Assembly: GCA_016838945.1 (NCBI GenBank)
Contig: JADLKP010000149.1
Span: forward strand, 1-5,764
Direction of reading: 5' to 3'
Length of the DNA: 5,764 bases
Source of the DNA: Methanobrevibacter sp.
GTDB lineage: Archaea > Methanobacteriota > Methanobacteria > Methanobacteriales > Methanobacteriaceae
Shown: in pieces, positions 1-4,541 of the stretch
Layout of the letters: each line of letters opens with the position of its first letter
How positions within the stretch are numbered: position 1 is the stretch's first letter
Notes under the pieces: generated by a model
The model's database searches: none
Seen by the model: the letters and a program-made list of their open reading frames with translations, nothing else
Told to the model about the DNA's origin: nothing
Program-made: the position numbers and the translations under genes

Positions 1-88
1 TACGATCAACTAAAAAAAAGACTCAAAAAATAAGTTATCCTAAAAAAGAAAAAAATACGATCAACTAAAAAAAAAAGTTTGAAAAAAT
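1..88 (-). repeat. Direct repeat of about 33 nt in the rpl12 3' region
   Basis: The plus-strand unit TACGATCAACTAAAAAAAA occurs at 1-19 and again at 56-74, an offset of 55 nt. Weaker similarity continues after the A run, where both copies end in a stretch like (C/G)AAAAAATA. On the transcribed minus strand each copy reads as a T8-10 run followed by AGTTGATCGTA. The first copy begins at the window edge, so the repeat may extend further. It could be a duplicated termination segment. No coding capacity is visible. Confidence 0.6.
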
Positions 89-90
89 AC

Positions 91-145
91 AAACATTAAA
101 AAAATGTTTAAAAAAAAGAAAATAAAGGATAGAAAGAATCTATCC
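91..145 (-). terminator. Transcription end region of rpl12 (hairpin plus T tracts)
   Basis: On the minus strand a 6-bp stem, GGATAG with CTATCC (127-132 with 140-145, 7-nt loop), includes the rpl12 stop codon. It is followed by runs of T broken by single bases. A second weak hairpin, AAACAT/ATGTTT (91-96 with 104-109), encloses one T run. Archaeal termination depends mainly on U-rich stretches, which are abundant here. The hairpins are seen directly; the function is inferred. Confidence 0.55.
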
Positions 146-451
146 GAATAAAGCACCTAAACCAGCGGTTGCTGCTGCAGCTGCTTGTTCTTCGTCTTCT
201 TCTTCTTCCTCTTCTTCTTCCTCTTCTTCTGCTGCTGCTTCAGCTACAGGAGCTGCTGCTGCAGGAGCTGCTGCCATAGCAGTAGTTTCCATAGCTTCTT
301 CAATATCAACATCTTCTAATGCTGCGATTAAAGCTTTAACTCTAGAGTCATCTACGTTAGCGCCAGCTGCTTCTAAGATTTTAGTTACATTTTCTTCATT
401 AATATCTTGTTCTGTGGTGTGCAAAATCATTGCCGCATATATATATTCCAT
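140..451 (-). CDS. rpl12: Large ribosomal subunit protein P1 (archaeal L12, stalk protein)
   Basis: This 103-residue acidic protein is the archaeal P1/L12 stalk subunit. In the family, dimers of it bind the L10 (P0) C-terminal helices and recruit the translational GTPases aEF1A and aEF2 to the 50S subunit. The sequence shows an N-terminal helical dimerisation domain (about residues 1-55, starting MEYIYAAMIL), an Ala/Pro hinge (about 58-74), an almost pure Glu run (75-88), an Ala stretch and the terminal GLGALFG factor-binding motif (97-103). The length is typical for archaea. The ATG is preceded by GGTGAT (455-460), which matches the 16S tail at 3-nt spacing. It follows rpl10 by 133 nt, wide for an otherwise tight operon, and a TATA-like element lies in that gap. 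The stop codon is part of a small hairpin followed by T tracts. Identification is secure. Confidence 0.97.
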   Translation of the reverse strand: MEYIYAAMILHTTEQDINEENVTKILEAAGANVDDSRVKALIAALEDVDIEEAMETTAMAAAPAAAAPVAEAAAEEEEEEEEEEEDEEQAAAAATAGLGALFG

Positions 452-510
452 GTTATCACCGTTTTTTGTTATAATAATTTATTTTCTTTTAAAAAATTCA
501 ATACATATCA

Positions 511-520
511 TTTTTTTATA
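511..520 (-). promoter_or_regulatory. Candidate TATA box for rpl12
   Basis: The minus strand reads TATAAAAAAA within the rpl10-rpl12 gap, about 60 nt ahead of the rpl12 start. Transcription would start near 490 with a leader of roughly 40 nt carrying the GGTGAT ribosome site. A 6-bp hairpin (GTGTTT/AAACAC, 532-546) lies just upstream and could mark partial termination after rpl10. In such AT-rich DNA a TATA-like match alone is weak evidence. Confidence 0.3.
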
Positions 521-584
521 TTGAACCCATTGTGTTTAAAAAACACTAATTAAACAATTAAAAAGTATAAATTTTAAATTTTAT

Positions 585-1592
585 CTAACCGAACAAAGCA
601 CCTAATCCAAGTGCTGCAGTTTCTTCACTCTTATCTTCTTCTTCCTCTTCTTCAACTTCTTCTTCCTCTTCAGCTTCTTCAACGACAGGAGCTGCAGCAA
701 CAGCAACATTTGCTAATTTATTAGCAATTTCGTCATCGATTGCATCAGAAGATAATTCACCAGCCAATGCTAACATCTTAGCGTTTGCGAGTGCAATTAA
801 CATGTCAGAAGTCTTGTCAGTAAGGAAAGCTCCTTCAATAGCAACATTGTATGCTTTAGTATGAGCAGTACTGATAATAGTTGAAATAGTTTCACTAGTT
901 GGGAAAGCAGTAAATACAGATAAGTTGAATGCTTTAGTAAATGCAGCTTGAATATCTGCAAGTGTTTCCTCTTCATCAATAGCTAATACATCTGCTTTGA
1001 AGATAGATCCATCTTCGTATACAGCTTTAAGATCCATACCTACTTCCATAGGTTTGATATCCATTCTTGTTAAAGCAGAAGCTACTTGTTTGGAAACTTC
1101 TTCACCAGCTTCGACTACTACAGTATCTTTAGAAACTACAATTTTTCCTTTGTCGATTTTTGCAGGTACACCTATTTGTTGTAAGTCACCGAGGAACGGA
1201 CCTGGTGGGAAACCAGTATCTCCAGCAGGTATAACAATATCAGCAGGAGCAGTTGCGCCAGCTTTCGCAGGAGCAGAAGTTTTACTGTCTTCTAATATTT
1301 TATACAATCTGAAAGGATTCATGTCGGTACAAACAAGTGCAGGTTGACCTTCCATATAATCTGAAAGCTCAGTAATGTTAGCTTTCTCATTATCACAATC
1401 TTCTAAAGCTAATTTCATAAGGTTAATTTTAGATAATCTGATAGTTGCTTTTCCTGCGAGAGTTTTTCTCATTTCTTGCAATTGTCTAGCAGGAATGTTT
1501 AATAAGTTAACAATACCTACAACTTCTGCAGAATCAATTAAGCCTTTAAGTTCATTAACTTCTTCTTTTTTCCATTCAGCAACGTGAGCCAT
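585..1592 (-). CDS. rpl10: Large ribosomal subunit protein L10 (acidic stalk base, P0)
   Basis: This 335-residue protein is archaeal L10/P0. It anchors the stalk: the N-terminal domain binds 23S rRNA beside L11, and the C-terminal helices carry the L12/P1 dimers. The sequence shows the rRNA-binding domain (about 1-100, start MAHVAEWKKEEV, with an RKTLAGKATIRLSKINLM-type segment around 42-60). The archaeal/eukaryotic insert domain follows (about 105-185, GDTGFPPGPFLG at 124-135), then the helical L12-binding region (about 205-300). The tail is Glu-rich (305-320) and ends GLGALFG (329-335), identical to the end of the L12 protein. The length fits archaeal P0, well beyond bacterial L10. The ATG lies one base after the rpl1 stop and its GGTGAT site (1598-1603) sits inside the end of rpl1, so the two are probably translationally coupled. 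L1 feedback on rpl1 would then also affect this gene. Confidence 0.97.
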   Translation of the reverse strand: MAHVAEWKKEEVNELKGLIDSAEVVGIVNLLNIPARQLQEMRKTLAGKATIRLSKINLMKLALEDCDNEKANITELSDYMEGQPALVCTDMNPFRLYKILEDSKTSAPAKAGATAPADIVIPAGDTGFPPGPFLGDLQQIGVPAKIDKGKIVVSKDTVVVEAGEEVSKQVASALTRMDIKPMEVGMDLKAVYEDGSIFKADVLAIDEEETLADIQAAFTKAFNLSVFTAFPTSETISTIISTAHTKAYNVAIEGAFLTDKTSDMLIALANAKMLALAGELSSDAIDDEIANKLANVAVAAAPVVEEAEEEEEVEEEEEEDKSEETAALGLGALFG

Positions 1593-1593
1593 C

Positions 1594-2232
1594 TTAAATC
1601 ACCCTCACTACTGAACCCATTGTCGCTTTAATATACATGGATTTTATTTGGTTTCTTCCTTTTTCTAAATTGCGGTCTAATACTGCAAGAACAGCTTCAA
1701 TATTTTCAGCTAACTTCTCGTCGTCCATGTCTTGAGTTCCAACTAAGATTTGAATAGAAGGCTGTTGTTTTACACCTACTTTAATGGTAGATTGTACTCT
1801 TTCGAGTAATGGTTCGATTCTTGCGCTAGCAGGCACAGGTTTAGGCATCTTATTACGAGGTCCTAAGATACGACCTAAGAATCTACCTACAAGTGGCATC
1901 ATATCAGCTTGTGCGATAAATGAATCGACAGAATTGACCACTTTTTTAGCAGCCTTAATGTCTTTACCGAATTCTTGTAAATCTTCTTTGGAGATCACGA
2001 CATCTACACCAGCATTTTTAGCAGCAAGAGCTAATTCACCATCAGCAATGACTCCGATTTTAATGTCTTTGCCACGGCCGTTAGGAAGAGCTACTTCTTC
2101 GCTAAATCTGTTTTCTGGTTTTCTGACATCTAAATCCTTAATGTTTATGATAACATCAATGGATTGAGTGAAGTTTCTCGGCTTAGCTTGTTCTTTTGCC
2201 TCCTTCACCGCATCAATAATCTCTTGTGTCAT
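1594..2232 (-). CDS. rpl1: Large ribosomal subunit protein L1
   Basis: This 212-residue protein is archaeal L1, which binds helices 76-78 of 23S rRNA and forms the mobile L1 stalk at the E site. In methanogens it also represses translation of its own mRNA. The sequence shows the conserved N-terminal block AVKEAKEQAKPRNFTQS (8-24), the central signature GRFLGRILGPRNKMPKP (116-132) between the two domains, and the C-terminal TMGSVVRV (204-211). The length is typical. The ATG at 2232 is supported by GGAGG (2239-2243) at 6-nt spacing. Codons 9-22 double as an RNA hairpin that matches the known Methanococcus L1 regulatory site. The first three bases of the ribosome site are covered by a separate upstream hairpin. 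A 383-nt gene-free leader precedes the gene. rpl10 follows after one base, forming an L1-L10(-L12) operon. Confidence 0.97.
   Translation of the reverse strand: MTQEIIDAVKEAKEQAKPRNFTQSIDVIINIKDLDVRKPENRFSEEVALPNGRGKDIKIGVIADGELALAAKNAGVDVVISKEDLQEFGKDIKAAKKVVNSVDSFIAQADMMPLVGRFLGRILGPRNKMPKPVPASARIEPLLERVQSTIKVGVKQQPSIQILVGTQDMDDEKLAENIEAVLAVLDRNLEKGRNQIKSMYIKATMGSVVRVI
2168..2208 (-). promoter_or_regulatory. L1-binding autoregulatory hairpin inside rpl1
   Basis: On the minus strand GUGAAG (2203-2208) pairs with CUUCAC (2168-2173), and GGC (2198-2200) pairs with GCC (2180-2182). The inner asymmetric loop is GA on one side and GAGAAA on the other. This layout and these bases match what I recall of the L1-binding hairpin in the Methanococcus vannielii L1 mRNA, which also lies shortly after the start codon and mimics the L1 site of 23S rRNA. 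Only the apical loop differs. The hairpin starts 24 nt after the A of the ATG. The only CCG proline codon in rpl1 falls inside it, which suggests selection on the RNA. Binding by L1 would block translation of rpl1 and coupled rpl10. Confidence 0.85.
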
Positions 2233-2238
2233 ATAAAT

Positions 2239-2262
2239 CCTCCATGAACTTTGTTCATTGGA
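2239..2262 (-). promoter_or_regulatory. Hairpin overlapping the rpl1 ribosome binding site
   Basis: On the minus strand AUGAAC (2253-2258) pairs with GUUCAU (2244-2249) across an AAA loop. After one bulged A (2259), UCC (2260-2262) pairs with GGA (2241-2243). That GGA is the first half of the GGAGG ribosome binding site (2239-2243) of rpl1. The pairing is seen directly; a role in limiting initiation is inferred. Confidence 0.5.
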
Positions 2263-2552
2263 TATTTTTTTTACGAGAAATCTTCAAATTAAATAAAATC
2301 TTTAAAAAGCATTTATCAATTTTAGATTCCTTTCAATATATCAATCACAATCATACTGTTCTAGAACAAGTAAAACAGTACAATCATAACATCATTTACA
2401 TTAAGTGAATAAATATTATCTATTTATCATAATAAGCTGTTGACATTAAATTAATAATAAGCTATGATTAAGGATAATCAATCAAAATTAAAATAATTCA
2501 ATCATGCAAATTAATCACTTAAACAGACAATACATTAAGCATAAATTAGTTT

Positions 2553-2567
2553 GTTATAAATTTTAAG
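2553..2567 (-). promoter_or_regulatory. Candidate BRE/TATA promoter for the rpl1 operon
   Basis: The minus strand reads TTAAAATTTATAAC, an A-rich BRE-like segment followed by TTTATAAC (2553-2560). Transcription would begin near 2530, giving a leader of about 300 nt before rpl1. The match is moderate and the surrounding DNA is AT-rich, so a nearer promoter or read-through from rpl11 remains possible. Confidence 0.3.
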
Positions 2568-2615
2568 TATCGTAAGTACTTTTGAAAATGATATTCCTAT
2601 TAACAGATTTCGAAT

Positions 2616-3107
2616 CTATTCTTCGAAGCTGTCAAAGATATCATCGTACTCTCCAGCAGAAACTGCTTTTTGAGCATCTCTTGGATCTTTACCGTCAACG
2701 GTAATGCCCATACTCACGCAAGTACCCATAACTTCTTTGGTTGCTGCTTTGTAATCATTTGCGAGTAATGAATCGAATTTCATTCTTGCAATTTTAAAAG
2801 CTTGTTCTACTGATAAATCAGCTGCAACTTCAGCACCAGGTTCATGAGCACCTTTTTCAATGCTAAGTTCATCCATAATAAGTGCAGTTGTTGGAGGGGT
2901 ACCAATTTCGATTTCAAATTCTTTGGTATCACTGTCAATAGTAATAATTACAGGTACCTTCATACCAGCGAAATCAGCACTTTTTTTATTGATCTCGTCA
3001 ACTACTTGCATCATATTAACACCGAAAGGTCCAATTGCAGGGCCTAATGGTGGTCCAGGAGTAGCTGTTCCACCTTCGAGAAGAACTTCAACTGTATCTT
3101 TAGCCAT
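2616..3107 (-). CDS. rpl11: Large ribosomal subunit protein L11
   Basis: This 163-residue protein is archaeal L11. It binds the GTPase-associated region of 23S rRNA (helices 43-44) together with L10 and helps factor-dependent GTP hydrolysis. The sequence shows the N-terminal Pro/Gly-rich loop PGPPLGPAIGPFGVN (17-31), the family signature near the interdomain linker (GTPPTTALIMDEL, 69-81) and the C-terminal rRNA-binding domain (about 72-145, with GTCVSMGITVDGKDP at 128-142). An acidic tail follows. The length is usual for archaea. The ATG overlaps the spt5 stop codon by one base (TAATG). A perfect AGGAGG (3115-3120) lies 7 nt upstream inside spt5, so it is cotranscribed and probably coupled with spt5. 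The next gene, rpl1, is 383 nt away and likely belongs to a separate unit. Confidence 0.97.
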   Translation of the reverse strand: MAKDTVEVLLEGGTATPGPPLGPAIGPFGVNMMQVVDEINKKSADFAGMKVPVIITIDSDTKEFEIEIGTPPTTALIMDELSIEKGAHEPGAEVAADLSVEQAFKIARMKFDSLLANDYKAATKEVMGTCVSMGITVDGKDPRDAQKAVSAGEYDDIFDSFEE

Positions 3108-3598
3108 TAGTCAGCCTCCTTTTTAATAATTCTAATTTGATCAGCTTTAACAGTAACAGGTATCGGAACTGCTGCTTCAATTAACTCGAGAACTACTTCT
3201 TCACGAGATTCATCTAAACGGACAACTTTTGATTTTTCGCCTTTGAAAGGACCGGAAACAAGTTCCACAATACTTCCTTTCTGAATAGAGGAGATAATTG
3301 GTTGTGGCTTTAAGAATTTCTTAACTTCTTCCAAGGTTATTTGACTACTCTTATCAATAGTTCCATCCTTGTTTGCACCTACAATACCTCTTAAATGACG
3401 AACCTTCATATCAGGGTTCTTCATATCAAGGTTAGTTGCAGATTCAACAATAATATAACCTTTTAATGATTCTGGCACAACGATTGATTTAATATCTACT
3501 CCAGGCTTGTCCGCCTTCATCGCTAAAAGTCTTGCAACATTTCTTTCTTGACCTGCTGATGTTTTTAGAGCAAATATGGAATTTTGATTATCTTCCAT
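3107..3598 (-). CDS. spt5: Transcription elongation factor Spt5 (archaeal NusG)
   Basis: This 163-residue protein is the archaeal Spt5/NusG homologue. With Spt4 it closes over the RNA polymerase clamp, increases processivity and can contact the ribosome. The sequence shows the NGN domain (about 6-95, SIFALKTSAGQERNVARLL at 7-25 and the strand KGYIIVES at 46-53). A linker leads to a single KOW domain (about 104-158, containing KGSIVELVSGPFKGEKSKV at 107-125). Two domains and this length are typical for archaea. The ATG is supported by AGGTGA (3605-3610) at 6-nt spacing. It overlaps rpl11 by one base. A TATA box lies about 70 nt upstream, and a stronger BRE+TATA lies about 300 nt upstream. The pairing of Spt5 with secE and rpl11 is a conserved archaeal arrangement, parallel to bacterial secE-nusG-rplK. 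Confidence 0.96.
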   Translation of the reverse strand: MEDNQNSIFALKTSAGQERNVARLLAMKADKPGVDIKSIVVPESLKGYIIVESATNLDMKNPDMKVRHLRGIVGANKDGTIDKSSQITLEEVKKFLKPQPIISSIQKGSIVELVSGPFKGEKSKVVRLDESREEVVLELIEAAVPIPVTVKADQIRIIKKEAD

Positions 3599-3666
3599 TT
3601 AAATTCACCTATATAATTAAATTTATCAATTATCAATAAATTTATAGATTAAATTAATGTTATAGT

Positions 3667-3674
3667 TATATAAA
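3667..3674 (-). promoter_or_regulatory. Proximal TATA box for spt5-rpl11
   Basis: The minus strand carries TTTATATA, with AAAG a few bases upstream. This would place the transcription start near 3645 and leave a leader of about 47 nt containing the AGGTGA ribosome site. The sequence is a full match to the usual archaeal TATA core, but the local DNA is AT-rich. Confidence 0.45.
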
Positions 3675-3900
3675 TAAACTTTAATTATTTTCCTTAATTT
3701 AAATATCCATATAGAAGCACTTTCTTTCAATTCTAATCTATTTTTGTAAAAATACAAAACAGCAGCATATTCAAATTTGAAAAGAACAAATTTAAATAAT
3801 TTATAGACTAAAATCTACGATTTAAATTTAAGAAAATATGAATGTTAAAGTAAAATAAATAAAATTAGATTCATATAATAAAAATGTATATGTAATATCT

Positions 3901-3918
3901 TATATATAAATGTTTCAA
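3901..3918 (-). promoter_or_regulatory. Distal BRE plus TATA promoter upstream of spt5
   Basis: The minus strand reads TTGAAACATTTATATATA: GAAA at the BRE position, a two-base gap, then TTTATATATA. This is the best match to the archaeal promoter consensus in the window. Transcription would start near 3880, giving a leader of about 280 nt before spt5, or a separate short transcript. A UUCG-looped hairpin with T tracts lies immediately upstream. Confidence 0.55.
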
Positions 3919-3956
3919 ATTTTCGGATTTTAAAAAATGAAAAATATTGGAAAAAT

Positions 3957-3972
3957 AATAACCGAAGTTATT
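3957..3972 (-). terminator. UUCG-loop hairpin and T tracts downstream of secE
   Basis: On the minus strand AAUAAC pairs with GUUAUU around a C(UUCG)G tetraloop, a known very stable loop. It is followed by ATTTTTCC, a further T5 run and a T6 run. It lies 85 nt after the secE stop and just before the distal spt5 promoter, so it would separate the two units. Termination activity is inferred. Confidence 0.5.
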
Positions 3973-4040
3973 TAGAAAATAATTAAAAATAGCTGGAATA
4001 TTCAAAAATAAGATATTTTATTTGAATTAAAATAATAAGA

Positions 4041-4061
4041 ATAAGCCTTTATTAGGCTTAT
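4041..4061 (-). terminator. Hairpin at the secE stop codon
   Basis: ATAAGCCT (4041-4048) and AGGCTTAT (4054-4061) form a perfect 8-bp inverted repeat with a 5-nt loop that includes the secE stop codon. On the minus strand it is followed by moderately T-rich sequence (TCTTATTATTTTAATTC). It may end the transcript or protect its 3' end. Confidence 0.5.
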
Positions 4062-4237
4062 AAACCTAATAATTGACCAATTAAAACAATTATAAAACCA
4101 ATTACTCCAATGATAGCAATACCTAATGCAGTAACTTTGGAAAAATCAAAAAATTCTTCACGATCTGGTTTTCTAGCTACTTTCAATACTCTTTTACTTT
4201 GTTTTATGAAATCAGTTGTAGTTTCTTTAATATTCAT
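4058..4237 (-). CDS. secE: Preprotein translocase subunit SecE (SEC61 gamma)
   Basis: This short gene encodes 59 residues: a basic, amphipathic N-terminal part (MNIKETTTDFIKQSKRVLKV, 1-20), the conserved hinge ARKPDREEFFDFSKVTALG (21-39) and one hydrophobic membrane segment (about 37-57, rich in Ile, Val, Gly and Leu). The size, the single membrane helix and the KPxxxEF hinge are those of archaeal SecE/Sec61 gamma. That protein clamps the two halves of SecY in the export channel. The start is the only ATG that gives the full amphipathic helix. An AGGGA-like ribosome site lies about 7 nt upstream, weaker than those of the neighbours. Its position before spt5 and rpl11 is the usual archaeal order. 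A BRE/TATA candidate lies about 90 nt upstream. Confidence 0.93.
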   Translation of the reverse strand: MNIKETTTDFIKQSKRVLKVARKPDREEFFDFSKVTALGIAIIGVIGFIIVLIGQLLGL

Positions 4238-4322
4238 TGAAAATCCCTACATATATAAAAGTTAAATTGATAAAAATTTTAATCTTAATTTATAATAATA
4301 TTATATGTTTTATTTAACTACA

Positions 4323-4336
4323 TTTATAAAGTTTTG
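4323..4336 (-). promoter_or_regulatory. Candidate BRE/TATA promoter for secE
   Basis: The minus strand reads CAAAACTTTATAAA: an A-rich BRE-like CAAAAC directly before TTTATAAA. The start would fall near 4301, with a leader of about 64 nt. A second T/A-rich box at 4253-4260 is too near the ATG to serve this start. Confidence 0.4.
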
Positions 4337-4424
4337 CATAAATCATAAAAATTTTTCAAAATTTTAAAAATAGGATTTGTGAAAAATGTGAAAATAAAAA
4401 CTGTAAAAAAAATTAAAAATAGAA

Positions 4425-4454
4425 ACTAGTTAGGAGTAAACACTCACAACTAGT
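4425..4454 (-). terminator. Terminator hairpin 3 downstream of ftsZ
   Basis: ACTAGTT (4425-4431) pairs with AACTAGT (4448-4454), and inside it GAGT (4434-4437) pairs with ACTC (4442-4445). A two-base internal loop separates them, one position of which can form G-U on the minus strand. The following minus-strand DNA is T-rich (T5, then T8), the most terminator-like context of the three ftsZ hairpins. Confidence 0.6.
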
Positions 4455-4468
4455 GAAAATATTTTGAT

Positions 4469-4489
4469 CAAACTTTTTCAAAAAGTTTG
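4469..4489 (-). repeat. Perfect 10-bp inverted repeat downstream of ftsZ
   Basis: CAAACTTTTT and AAAAAGTTTG flank a single central base. A further AAAAAGTTTT follows at 4491-4500, so alternative pairings are possible. It resembles short A/T inverted repeats often seen after genes in AT-rich methanogens (from memory). A 1-nt loop means the innermost pairs would open in RNA. Confidence 0.55.
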
Positions 4490-4503
4490 GAAAAAGTTTT
4501 GGT

Positions 4504-4540
4504 CCAGGTTTTGCGTTGCCGAAGGCAACGGAAAAGCTGG
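4504..4540 (-). terminator. Long stem-loop directly after the ftsZ stop
   Basis: The core is a perfect GC-rich 7-bp stem, CGTTGCC with GGCAACG (4514-4520 with 4524-4530), and a 3-nt loop. Outside it, TTTT/AAAA and CCAG/CTGG pair in register. Single mismatches separate the blocks (C-C on the minus strand), giving 15 pairs in all. It begins within 2 nt of the ftsZ stop codon. No long T run follows directly, so it may act in mRNA 3'-end stability rather than termination alone. Confidence 0.55.
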
Positions 4541-4541
4541 T

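Larger units (their letters stand above)
2233..2615 (-). other. Gene-free leader region upstream of rpl1
   Basis: This 383-nt, very AT-rich stretch has no credible protein or structured RNA gene. On the minus strand it holds a TATA-like element near its upstream end (2553-2560). It has two copies of ATAATAAGCT (plus strand, 2429-2438 and 2454-2463) and five CAATCA motifs (plus strand, 2342-2504). The 12-bp palindrome TGTTCTAGAACA (2357-2368) is flanked by direct repeats ACAATCATA (2347-2355 and 2380-2388). Weaker AT-rich candidates for a nearer promoter lie around 2301-2325. The last 30 nt carry the ribosome-site hairpin. A weak 5-bp hairpin (2605-2617) overlaps the rpl11 stop. Confidence 0.6.
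3599..4057 (-). other. Gene-free region between secE and spt5
   Basis: This 459-nt AT-rich stretch has no credible ORF. From the secE end it contains the secE stop-proximal hairpin, a second hairpin with a UUCG loop and T tracts (3957-3972), and the distal promoter (3901-3918). The 12-bp palindrome TTCAAATTTGAA (3770-3781) follows. A hairpin TTTTGTA/TACAAAA (3742-3748 with 3753-3759) and the proximal TATA box (3667-3674) complete it. An 11-codon minus-strand frame starting ATG CTG CTG near 3767 has no ribosome site and is not called. Confidence 0.6.
4238..4541 (-). other. Intergenic region between ftsZ and secE
   Basis: This 304-nt stretch has no gene. The half next to ftsZ holds three separate inverted repeats (4504-4540, 4469-4489, 4425-4454) followed by T-rich minus-strand sequence. 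The half next to secE holds the candidate secE promoter (4323-4336) and leader. Base composition changes from locally GC-containing hairpins to almost pure A/T. Confidence 0.6.

Noticed and set aside
1..76. Repeat at the left edge as a CRISPR array
   Set aside because: Only two copies, with no palindromic repeat and no spacers of uniform length; the sequence is mostly homopolymer A.
521..1626. 12-nt match ACAATGGGTTCA (minus strand) between the rpl10-rpl12 spacer (about 522-533) and the end of rpl1 (about 1612-1625)
   Set aside because: In rpl1 it encodes the conserved TMGS residues. A single 12-nt match within a window of this size is expected about once by chance.
797..2167. Several open frames inside rpl10 and rpl1 (for example 797-979 minus, 997-1347 plus, 1375-1587 plus, 1784-2167 plus)
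   Set aside because: They overlap conserved ribosomal protein genes in other frames, lack ribosome sites and resemble no family.
2226..2408. 60-codon plus-strand frame in the rpl11-rpl1 spacer
   Set aside because: Composition is that of AT-rich spacer (Asn, Ile, Lys, His), there is no ribosome site, and it lies antisense to the rpl1 leader.
2855..3126. Plus-strand frames opposite rpl11 (2844-3047 and 2860-3126)
   Set aside because: Antisense shadows of a conserved gene without start signals.
4514..4530. Possible C(UUCG)G tetraloop in the hairpin after ftsZ
   Set aside because: The full 7-bp stem leaves only a UUC triloop. Forcing the tetraloop register would put C opposite C in the next pair.
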